This document shows, piece after piece, positions 1 through 6,427 of a stretch of 9,872 bases of DNA. The position numbers and the translations under genes were made by a program. Position 1 is the stretch's first letter, and every line of letters begins with the position of its first letter. The notes under the pieces are model-generated. The model made no database searches. It saw only the letters and a program-made list of their open reading frames with translations, and had not been told where the DNA came from. Source of the DNA: Bacteroidota bacterium (lineage in GTDB: Bacteria; Bacteroidota; Bacteroidia; Bacteroidales; Paludibacteraceae); NCBI GenBank assembly GCA_021804525.1, contig JAJZHJ010000022.1, positions 1-9,872 on the forward strand, in the 5' to 3' direction.

Positions 1-1101
1 GTAAACGTTGCCGGGTAACGAGCGAATCAATCCTTTGAATTCCATTTCAAGCAATAGAGAAAAGAGTTTCTCTACCGGCCAATTAAGTTGCAAGGTAAGT
101 TGATTGATTTGAATACCATCGCTTTTGCGCAAGGTGGTTAACAGTGTTTGCTCTTCTTCGTTTAAATCACTGAATAGTGTGGGTTGGATAAGAATGTTTC
201 CTGTTTTTGATTCCCAATTCATCGCGTTGATGAGATCGGTTGCCGATTCGATTAGCGAAGCTTTGTTTTGTTTAATGAGGGCGTTGCATCCTTCGGAACG
301 AATATCGCCGACACGACCCGGCAGGGAAAACACTTCACGATTGTAAAGGTTGGCGGCTTCGGCTGTAAGTAGTGCACCACCACGAGCAGCTGATTCAACA
401 ATTATCACGGCATCGGACAATCCGGCTATGATCCGGTTGCGTTGAACGAAGTTGGGTTTGTCAGGTTTGGTGCCTGACAGATACTCGGTGATGATACCGC
501 CATTTTTAGCCATCTTGTTGCCAATTGGCGTATGAGTTGACGGGTAGATGCGATCGAGACCATGGGCTACTACCCCAATTGTCGGGAGTTGATGTTTTAG
601 TGCTGCTTTGTGTGCCGTTATGTCGATTCCATAAGCCAGGCCGCTCACGATGACGGTGTTTGGAATTTTCTGAGCAAGCTCCTCAATAATGGATTGGCAC
701 CAATTTCGCCCATAATCAGTCGGATTACGAGTTCCGACAAAAGCAATGAAATGTCCGTTGTTCAGGTTGATACTTCCATCGTAATAGAGCACGATGGGTG
801 AATCTTCACATTCCTTCAACCGAAACGGATACTCTTTCTCGGAGTAAAGCAATGCCTGTATATGATGTGATTGTATGTATTCAAGTTCTCTATCGGCCAA
901 TTTCAAGGCTTCTGGAGCTTGTTCAAAGATCATTTTTGCCAACGTAGAACCTATGCCCGGTATCTTCTCCAATGTGGCGCTGTTTTCGTTGAACACTGCC
1001 TCTTCGCTACCCAAATAAGCAATCAGGTTTTTGGCTAATATCGGCCCTATCCCTTTGATTAGTGTAATGGCAATATGGTTGCGTAGGGACGATTCGTTCA
1101 T
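1..1101 (-). CDS. dprA: DNA-processing protein DprA (Smf family), C-terminal end cut by the window edge
   Basis: DprA binds incoming single-stranded DNA in the cytoplasm and loads RecA onto it during natural transformation. The frame is open for 367 codons from the ATG at 1101 to base 1 with no stop, so only the last few residues should be missing (the family is usually about 360-380 residues in this phylum). Residues 10-60 hold helix-hairpin-helix-like motifs (KGIGP at 16-20, PGIG at 48-51). Residues about 100-290 are the Rossmann-like core, with VGTR (122-125), SGLAYGID (153-160), VQRNRIIAGLSD (219-230) and ARGGALLTAEAA (239-250). Residues 310-367 look like the winged-helix C-terminal domain. 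The start overlaps the stop of the upstream VanZ-like gene as ATGA, which suggests translational coupling. The assignment is very secure. Whether the organism is competent cannot be read from this gene alone, since dprA is widely kept in non-competent species. Confidence 0.96.
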   Translation of the reverse strand, partial: MNESSLRNHIAITLIKGIGPILAKNLIAYLGSEEAVFNENSATLEKIPGIGSTLAKMIFEQAPEALKLADRELEYIQSHHIQALLYSEKEYPFRLKECEDSPIVLYYDGSINLNNGHFIAFVGTRNPTDYGRNWCQSIIEELAQKIPNTVIVSGLAYGIDITAHKAALKHQLPTIGVVAHGLDRIYPSTHTPIGNKMAKNGGIITEYLSGTKPDKPNFVQRNRIIAGLSDAVIIVESAARGGALLTAEAANLYNREVFSLPGRVGDIRSEGCNALIKQNKASLIESATDLINAMNWESKTGNILIQPTLFSDLNEEEQTLLTTLRKSDGIQINQLTLQLNWPVEKLFSLLLEMEFKGLIRSLPGNVY

Positions 1102-1496
1102 CTGCTTTTCTGGTTAAAATAGTGTGTCAACAGCCATTTACCAAAAAAATAACCGGCTATGGCTCCTATGGTATCTACTGCTTCATCGACCCAGTCGCCT
1201 GATCGTGAAGTGGTCAGTAGCCATTGCCAAATTTCCATCGCTCCTCCAAAGAGCACGGGAATACCAACGATCCACAACCAAACGTGATTGTTGACAATAT
1301 CCACTTGAGGATTACGCTTTTTTGTATCCCATAAAAGCACAAACGCCAGTGTAAAATACATCAGAAAATGAATCAGTTTATCTTCATTGGGAAAGGCCGG
1401 GATGGATTGAAAATCGGAAGCGGGAGCAGTTGACAAGAAAAAAATAATAGCCAGAACTACAACTGACTTCCAATATTGAAGAATTCGTGTGGCCAT
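1098..1496 (-). CDS. VanZ-like family small membrane protein
   Basis: This 132-residue protein has four predicted membrane segments, at about residues 11-27, 41-57, 72-92 and 107-127. It carries the polar signature of the VanZ-like family: DKxxHFxxYF (39-48), ExxQ (88-91), RSGDWxD (98-104) and DxxG (108-111). VanZ itself gives low-level teicoplanin resistance in enterococcal van clusters. The many chromosomal homologues in Bacteroidota have no settled function, and nothing here (no vanRSHAX) points to glycopeptide resistance. It lies 18 bp downstream of upp and overlaps dprA by 4 bp, so the three are probably co-transcribed. The family call is good; the function is unknown. Confidence 0.88.
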   Translation of the reverse strand: MATRILQYWKSVVVLAIIFFLSTAPASDFQSIPAFPNEDKLIHFLMYFTLAFVLLWDTKKRNPQVDIVNNHVWLWIVGIPVLFGGAMEIWQWLLTTSRSGDWVDEAVDTIGAIAGYFFGKWLLTHYFNQKSR

Positions 1497-1514
1497 AATA
1501 GGATGTTTTTGAAA

Positions 1515-2168
1515 TTATAGTTTTTCTCCAAAAGCCAAATCACCGGCGTCGCCCAGTCCGGGTAAAATATATGAGTGATCGTTCAGTTCGGGATCGATGG
1601 CTGCCGTCCAAAGGGTGATGTTGTCGTTACCCATGTGTTGTTGCAAATAGTCGATGGCCGGCTGACTCGAAATGATGGTAGCAATATGGATTTGCGCGGG
1701 GCTTCCTTTTGTCAGCAATGCACCGACGGCTAATTCCATCGAACTACCGGTGGCCAGCATCGGATCTGTGATAATAAGCGTTTTGTCGGCAATGGAGGGC
1801 GAGGCAATGTATTCGATGAAGATGTCGAACTTTAACGCGTCTTTGTATTTTCGGTAGGCAGATACAAACGCATTTTCGGCATGGTCGAAATAGTGGAGAA
1901 AGCCGTTGTGAAAAGGCAATCCGGCACGCAAAATGGTACCAAGTACGATGGGTTCGCTGGGAATCGGCAACTCAATTTTTCCAAGCGGTGTTGTTATCTC
2001 TTCGTTGCTATACAGCAATGCTTTGCTGATTTCATACGCCATGACTTCGCCAATACGCTCGATGTTGCGACGAAATCGCATTCTATCGGTTTGTATATCA
2101 ACGTTTCGAATTTCTTTTAGAAACTGATTAAGCAATGAATTTTGATCGGATAGATTATGTATTGTCAT
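1515..2168 (-). CDS. upp: Uracil phosphoribosyltransferase
   Basis: This enzyme converts uracil and PRPP to UMP and pyrophosphate in the cytoplasm, the main pyrimidine salvage step. The protein is 217 residues from the chosen ATG. The PRPP-binding loop is DPMLATGSS (135-143). The uracil-binding C-terminal loop is the YILPGLGDAGDLAFG stretch (200-214). TILRAGLPFH (78-87) and FVSAYRKY (101-108) are also typical of the family. An in-frame ATG at 2192 would add eight residues (MFCKNISV), but the N-terminus MTIHNLSDQNS at 2168 fits the usual family length and start better. It is the first gene of the leftward upp, VanZ-like, dprA cluster. I found no exact TAnnTTTG promoter upstream on this strand, only near misses around 2213-2236, so its promoter is unresolved. 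Confidence 0.95.
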   Translation of the reverse strand: MTIHNLSDQNSLLNQFLKEIRNVDIQTDRMRFRRNIERIGEVMAYEISKALLYSNEEITTPLGKIELPIPSEPIVLGTILRAGLPFHNGFLHYFDHAENAFVSAYRKYKDALKFDIFIEYIASPSIADKTLIITDPMLATGSSMELAVGALLTKGSPAQIHIATIISSQPAIDYLQQHMGNDNITLWTAAIDPELNDHSYILPGLGDAGDLAFGEKL

Positions 2169-2274
2169 AACAGATATATTTTTACAAAACAACGAAAAAA
2201 AATGATACTAACCAAATAACCTTTCCACAAATAATAGTTAGATCAAATCAAGAGAAATATTCACTTGTTTTGTA

Positions 2275-2306
2275 TTTGCTTATATCAAATAATGTTTCTA
2301 TATTTG
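2275..2306 (+). promoter_or_regulatory. Bacteroidota-type promoter for the small helical protein gene
   Basis: TTTG at 2275-2278 is followed after exactly 20 bp by TATATTTG at 2299-2306. This matches the Bacteroidota housekeeping sigma factor pattern (-33 TTTG, 19-21 bp, -7 TAnnTTTG) without mismatch. Transcription would begin near 2312-2314 and leave a 5' leader of about 118 nt before the ATG at 2431. The leader holds an AGGAG at 2371-2375, too far from the ATG (about 55 bp) to serve it. The last 30 bases before the ATG are very A/T-rich, as is common for translation starts in this phylum. Confidence 0.72.
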
Positions 2307-2430
2307 CTTCTTGAGTGAAAATCAGGGCAAGTAAAATGGAATCTGCCGCCAACAAAGAGTTTGACGTATAAGGAGAAAAATCAAAATAGCTCTTGAATCT
2401 AAATATTTATTTTTTTTAATCTCAATTTTC

Positions 2431-2901
2431 ATGGCTCAAAATCTAATTTCAGCAACTTTATCGGTAGACGATGCTGCCGCAGTGAATCAAAATTTGGCGG
2501 ATGCCAAGAGTAAACTCAATTTTTTGTTAAGCTTGCAAACCATCGATGTGGTTACCATGTTTAAAGTGGGAAATACCTATCTTCCTTTTATCGACATGGC
2601 ATATCAGACCGTGATTGCCCATCCGGAAATTCTTTCCGGCGTGTTCGACAAGGAAGAGTTTCTAAAGGATTACGCACTGTTGAGTGCGCTTCGCCCCATC
2701 TTTAACCAGATTAATGAACTGGCCGAAGGTATTCAAAAAACGTTTATGGCCGTTGGCAGCGATTCGATGATCGCTGCACTTGATGTGTATTCCAGTGTGA
2801 AACAAAACAAAGACAAAGTCCCAGGCCTGAGTGTAACAGCTGACCAAATGGGCGAATTCTTCAAAAAAACGAAGACAAAAAACGATACCGCTGCTAAGTA
2901 A
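2431..2901 (+). CDS. Conserved-looking small helical protein of unknown function, followed by a 21-bp repeat array
   Basis: I do not recognise a named function. The product has 156 residues, no signal peptide and no membrane segment, so it should be cytoplasmic. It looks almost entirely alpha-helical: an alanine-rich segment (14-30), a hydrophobic stretch (31-60), an acidic segment around FDKEEFLKDY (72-81), a central block ALRPIFNQINELAEGIQ (86-102), the motif MAVGSDSMIAALDVYSSVK (106-124), and a Lys/Thr-rich tail (145-156). From memory it resembles a family of short uncharacterised proteins common in Bacteroidota that share an 'AVGS..-AAL-VY' motif; I could not test this. It has its own consensus promoter at 2275-2306. 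It stands alone on the plus strand between two leftward operons. Only 15 bp separate the stop from a perfect hairpin that is the first unit of the repeat array. Codon use and coding quality leave little doubt that it is real. Confidence 0.87.
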   Translation: MAQNLISATLSVDDAAAVNQNLADAKSKLNFLLSLQTIDVVTMFKVGNTYLPFIDMAYQTVIAHPEILSGVFDKEEFLKDYALLSALRPIFNQINELAEGIQKTFMAVGSDSMIAALDVYSSVKQNKDKVPGLSVTADQMGEFFKKTKTKNDTAAK

Positions 2902-2916
2902 ATGATGAGTATAGTG

Positions 2917-2942
2917 AGGCCTTCACTCCAAAGTGAAGGCCT
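2917..2942 (+). terminator. Perfect 11-bp hairpin after the small gene, terminator-like but without a T-tract
   Basis: AGGCCTTCACT (2917-2927) and its exact reverse complement AGTGAAGGCCT (2932-2942) flank a CCAA loop. The stem starts 15 bp after the stop codon at 2899-2901, which suits a 3' end or an RNA-stabilising hairpin. No run of T follows on either strand, so classical intrinsic termination is doubtful. The inner part (CACT-CCAA-AGTG) is also the dyad of the first 21-bp repeat unit, so the hairpin may belong to the array rather than be a separate terminator. Confidence 0.5.
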
Positions 2943-3343
2943 TAAGCTAAAGAGTGTCATTGAGACACTCCTCTGTGTGCAGCAGACACAAATTAGTGAG
3001 TGAAAGATGATCCGAAAGGTCAATGAGACACTCCGAAGTGCGAAAAAGAGACAAATTAGTGATGATTTGCCCATTCCGACTGGCTAATTAACACTCCCGA
3101 CTGTATCGAAGACACTCTTGAATGGCTCAGGAACTTAAAAAAGAGTGTAACTAAACACTCCAGTATGGTTGAAGTACACTCCGAAGTCTCTTTTTGCCGG
3201 TCAGGAGTGCGATTTTGCCATTAATTTGTGATTCCATTGCACAAATGAGTGCGAATAAGAGACTCTCGACCGTGAACGAGTCGCTCCAGAGTGGGTTAAC
3301 GACACTCCGAAATGGGAGAAAGAGGGTAGGGCGGGAGAATTGA
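2923..3343. repeat. Degenerate 21-bp tandem array, about 20 units
   Basis: ACACTC recurs at 2965, 3028, 3091, 3112, 3155, 3176 and 3302, with TCACTC at 2923. All spacings are multiples of 21 bp, except for one extra base around 3133-3154. When cut every 21 bp, the units share ACACTCC at positions 1-7, GAAGTG at 8-13, often CG at 14-15, and AAG or GAG at 19-21. G at position 13 is present in 19 of 20 units and TG at 12-13 in 15 of 20. The best units start at 3028, 3176 and 3302. A second unit type carries ACAAATTAGTGA (2988-2999 and 3051-3062, 63 bp apart) and the variant ACAAATGAGTG (3241-3251). Many units hold the dyad CACT-n4-AGTG, and GAGTGTC/GACACTC (2952-2958/2964-2970) pairs across a unit boundary. 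There are no unique spacers, so it is not a CRISPR. The bases from 3344 to 3403 are A/T-rich and show nothing further. Confidence 0.85.
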
Positions 3344-3403
3344 GGAGTTTGGAGGCACCTGATCAATAATAAAAATAATCAACAAGAAATAAAGCCACAT
3401 AGT

Positions 3404-3592
3404 ATGACAAAAAAAGATTTCTTTCGAGTGATTATTAATTTACAGAATACAATCTTCGAAACAGTGCTATAAGTAAGGTAGGTAGCTTTACTTCCATTTA
3501 CAAATGTTTGGTCACAAGATGCAATTTTGAGTCGAAAAGAGATTCATTATCTGACAAAAATATTTGATGAACAAAAGCGAGAAATTTTCTAA
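3404..3592 (+). pseudogene. Possible decayed small gene, one frame with two internal stops
   Basis: From the ATG at 3404 the frame reads MTKKDFFRVIINLQ... for 22 codons to TAA (3470-3472). After a second stop, TAG (3479-3481), the same frame is open for 36 codons and ends in ...TKIFDEQKREIF and TAA (3590-3592). The first residues resemble starts of small Bacteroidota membrane proteins (MTKKDFFR-like), by memory only. The two pieces being in one frame suggests a remnant of a short gene, but a 63-codon stretch can arise by chance. The end overlaps the convergent nuoN stop by a few bases. The function is not identifiable. Confidence 0.25.
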
Positions 3593-4968
3593 ATCAAAAG
3601 GATGATCAATCCGGGAATAAAGCTCAGAATAAGTAACAGAATAACCATACCCAGTATCTGTTTTTTATACAGTTTTGCCGCTTCGAAAGGTTCACTCACC
3701 ATGGAACGGGTGAAATACATGGCCACAACAGGTCGCAAATAATAGTATACGCTCACCATGGAACCAATGATAGCGATAATAACCAATGGCAGTTGCCCTT
3801 GTTCGATGGCGGAAACAAACAGTTGGTATTTTGCCGAAAACCCGATCATTGGCGGAATGCCTGCCAACGAGAGCATGGCAATGGTCATGGCAAACGCCAC
3901 CGTGGGGTTGTGCTTGGCAAGTCCGTTGAAAGACTTAATAGAGAAGGAACCGGTCTCTTTCCGAACCATCATAAGCACGGCAAACGCCGTGATGGTAGCA
4001 ATGGAATAGGAAACGGAATAGAGCAAAAGCACTCCCGCTGCATTCCCCTTCAGGGCAATAATGGCAATAAGCATGTATCCTGCATGAGCAACTCCCGAAT
4101 AAGCCAACATGCGTTTTACACTATCTTGATAAAGTGCAGCAAAATTTCCAATGAGAATGGTTGCCACGGCAAAAACAATCAGGGATGTTTTCCAGAGAAA
4201 ATCAACTTCACTGAAACTTGCATTGATTAATCGAAAGAATGCGGCAAAAGCGGCAACTTTTCCCACCGTGGCCATGTAGGTGGTGATGAGGGTAGGCGAA
4301 CCTTCGTACACGTCGGGAATCCAAAAATGAAATGGTGCAGCGCCGACTTTAAAGGCCAGCCCAACAGCCATCAAGAGTAGCCCGATAGTAAACATGGCAG
4401 GAATGTTCGCCTGGTTTTGTACGACATACTGCTTTATAACCTCCAGGTTGAAGCTTCCGCAAGCACCATAAAGTAACGCGATGCCAAACAAGAGAAACCC
4501 TGATGCAAACGAGCCTGTGAGAAAATATTTCATGGCGGCTTCGTTGGAGTGGGGGTCGGACTTTTTGCTGCCAGCCAATAGATAGAGCGACAAGGAAAGT
4601 GTTTCGATGCCCAGAAACAACATCACCAGGTTGCCGAAAGCCGTCATCATCAAACCGCCGACTAACGAAAAAAGGATCAACGCATAAATATCTTCGAGCG
4701 GGCGTTTCACCGATTTGTAATAAACCCGGGCAAAGACAAATATCAACATTGTGATGAATATCAGCACACCGTTAAAGGCGATCGCGAAGTTGTCATCAAT
4801 ATACATCTCGTTGAAGTAATGGATAGATTGGTTCCAACCCATCAAATTGATGATGAAAGCTAACGGAAGTCCTACAAAGATGATGGGAAGAATCACCTTT
4901 TTCTTACCGAAGGCTCCAAAAAAGAGAACGATGATAGCAACAATCGAGATGGTTATTATAGCGTACAT
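3589..4968 (-). CDS. nuoN: NADH-quinone oxidoreductase subunit N
   Basis: This is an antiporter-like proton-pumping subunit in the membrane arm of complex I. The 459-residue protein is hydrophobic throughout, with about 13-14 membrane helices. The expected proton-path residues are present: Glu122 in GIETLSLSLYLLAG, Lys207 in FKVGAAPFHFWIPDVYEGSP, Lys237 in TVGKVAAF, Lys286 in DSVKRMLAYSGVAHAGYM, and Lys380 in GFSAKYQLF. The ATG at 4968 is the first after an in-frame stop at 4981-4983, so the slightly short N-terminus is genuine for this sequence. It is the last gene of the operon, 30 bp after nuoM. I see no convincing terminator for it before the repeat region. Confidence 0.96.
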   Translation of the reverse strand: MYAIITISIVAIIVLFFGAFGKKKVILPIIFVGLPLAFIINLMGWNQSIHYFNEMYIDDNFAIAFNGVLIFITMLIFVFARVYYKSVKRPLEDIYALILFSLVGGLMMTAFGNLVMLFLGIETLSLSLYLLAGSKKSDPHSNEAAMKYFLTGSFASGFLLFGIALLYGACGSFNLEVIKQYVVQNQANIPAMFTIGLLLMAVGLAFKVGAAPFHFWIPDVYEGSPTLITTYMATVGKVAAFAAFFRLINASFSEVDFLWKTSLIVFAVATILIGNFAALYQDSVKRMLAYSGVAHAGYMLIAIIALKGNAAGVLLLYSVSYSIATITAFAVLMMVRKETGSFSIKSFNGLAKHNPTVAFAMTIAMLSLAGIPPMIGFSAKYQLFVSAIEQGQLPLVIIAIIGSMVSVYYYLRPVVAMYFTRSMVSEPFEAAKLYKKQILGMVILLLILSFIPGLIILLI

Positions 4969-4998
4969 ATATGAAATGTCTTAGTATAGAGTTATAAT

Positions 4999-6423
4999 TT
5001 ATTTGACCACACCCTGAAGCAATTGCAACACAAATGAAGGATAAATACCCACGGCAAATATGGCAATGATGATCGGTACAAAAAGCATGATTTCGCCGAA
5101 CGTCAAATCGATAAAATTTTCAGTGGAAGCTTTCTTCTCTCCAAACATGATTTGCTGATACATTTTCAGCATATACACGGCTACCAGAATAATGGTCAGT
5201 CCGGCAATGATTGCCAGAATCTTATTGTATGAAAACAAACCCAACAAAATAAGGAATTCTCCTACAAAACTATTGGTAAGCGGCAATGCAACATTAGCCA
5301 ATACAATAATCATAAAAACGGTAGCAAAGCGGGGAGCTACGCTGGCTATGCCGCCCAACTCGCTTATCTTGTCTGTCTTCGTTCTTTTCACAATCATATA
5401 GTAGCAAAGGAAAAATCCAACCACATTGACTCCGTGCGAAAACATTTGCAGGATACCTCCTTCAATCCCGTAGCGACTGTTTGATAACAGGCCAAGAGCA
5501 ATGATGCCCACATGCGAAAGCGAAGCAAATGCGATGAGCTTTTTCAGATGTGGCTGCGAAATGGCAATCACCGCACCATAAATCACTCCAAACAAAATGA
5601 GCGGCAAGAAGATAAGTGAACCATTGGCCACCACATCCGTACAAAGCGGAATCAGAAAACGCACGATACCATAAAGTCCCATCTTGAGCATAATACCTGC
5701 CAGCAACATGGAGCCTTGCACCGGAGAAGCATTGTAAGTTTCAACCTGCCACGAATGAAACGGGAAAAGCGGTATTTTGATGGCAAAAGCCAGAAAGAAA
5801 GCCAGAAACAACGGAATTTGCTCCGAATAGGAAAGTTTCAGTTGATAAAAGGAGTCAAAACTGAATGAATGGGGTGCGGGCGTCAACGTGTAAAGATAAA
5901 GAATGGCAATCAGCATGAAGAAGCTACCTACAACGGTGTAAATAAGAAATTTAATGCTTATTTTTCTAGCATTCTCGCCACCCCAACGAGCCGTGATAAA
6001 GAAAATGGGTATCAAAGCCAGTTCCCAAAAGATATAAAAAAGAATCATATCCGAGGCAGCAAAGACCCCAATCAACGCAGTTTGCATCAGCATGATGAGA
6101 GCATAAAAATGAGGCGTTCGATGTTCTTTTTTATCTGTCGAGGCAATGATGATAGGCACCAACAACGTGGTAAGGATTACGAAGATTATGGAAATAGCAT
6201 CAATTTTGAACAACAAATTCACACCAAGAATCGACTCTAAATCCATATTGAAAAACAATGCCTTTTCAGGTGCGGCGATAAGTTCATAGCCGCCTATCAA
6301 CGAAATGGCGAATAAGACCAAGGAAGCAAGGAAAGCAAAATTCTTGCTTTGTTGTCCCGTTTTGCCTGTGAAAAGGAAGATGGAGGCGAATAACGGCAGG
6401 ATAAGTAACAGTGCGATGATCAT
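4999..6423 (-). CDS. nuoM: NADH-quinone oxidoreductase subunit M
   Basis: This is the second antiporter-like proton-pumping subunit, sitting between NuoN and NuoL in the membrane arm. It has 474 residues and about 14 membrane helices. Key residues are visible: Glu134 in FYIFWELALIPIFF, Lys216 in FAIKIPLFPFHSWQVETY, Lys247 in GIMLKMGLYG, the LIAFASLSHVGI stretch (297-308), and Glu389 in TNSFVGEFLIL, matching the essential Glu of the last pump helix in E. coli NuoM. It starts 4 bp after the nuoL stop, so the two are surely one transcript. Length and motifs are normal for the family, with no sign of damage. Confidence 0.97.
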   Translation of the reverse strand: MIIALLLILPLFASIFLFTGKTGQQSKNFAFLASLVLFAISLIGGYELIAAPEKALFFNMDLESILGVNLLFKIDAISIIFVILTTLLVPIIIASTDKKEHRTPHFYALIMLMQTALIGVFAASDMILFYIFWELALIPIFFITARWGGENARKISIKFLIYTVVGSFFMLIAILYLYTLTPAPHSFSFDSFYQLKLSYSEQIPLFLAFFLAFAIKIPLFPFHSWQVETYNASPVQGSMLLAGIMLKMGLYGIVRFLIPLCTDVVANGSLIFLPLILFGVIYGAVIAISQPHLKKLIAFASLSHVGIIALGLLSNSRYGIEGGILQMFSHGVNVVGFFLCYYMIVKRTKTDKISELGGIASVAPRFATVFMIIVLANVALPLTNSFVGEFLILLGLFSYNKILAIIAGLTIILVAVYMLKMYQQIMFGEKKASTENFIDLTFGEIMLFVPIIIAIFAVGIYPSFVLQLLQGVVK

Positions 6424-6427
6424 CTAT

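Noticed and set aside
1515..2192. Longer upp starting at 2192
   Set aside because: The eight extra residues do not fit the usual N-terminus. The ATG at 2168 gives the normal family length.
2213..2236. Promoter for upp on the minus strand (near matches to TAnnTTTG)
   Set aside because: No candidate has both the exact -7 element and a correctly spaced TTTG.
2336..2371. Eleven-codon leader ORF (MESAANKEFDV) in the 5' leader of the small gene, with AGGAG just after it
   Set aside because: Too short to distinguish from chance. The AGGAG is not placed to serve the ATG at 2431, and there is no attenuator-like hairpin beside it.
2923..3343. CRISPR array
   Set aside because: Units are contiguous and degenerate, with no unique spacers and no cas genes nearby.
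2733..3366. Two minus-strand open frames (3074-2733 and 3366-3151) across the repeat array
   Set aside because: They owe their openness to the 21-bp period. One runs antisense into the well-supported small gene, they lie in different repeat phases, and neither resembles a known protein.
3471..3493. AAGTAA/TTACTT inverted repeat as a nuo operon terminator
   Set aside because: Only a 6-bp A/T-rich stem with a wobble extension and no T-tract on the minus strand.
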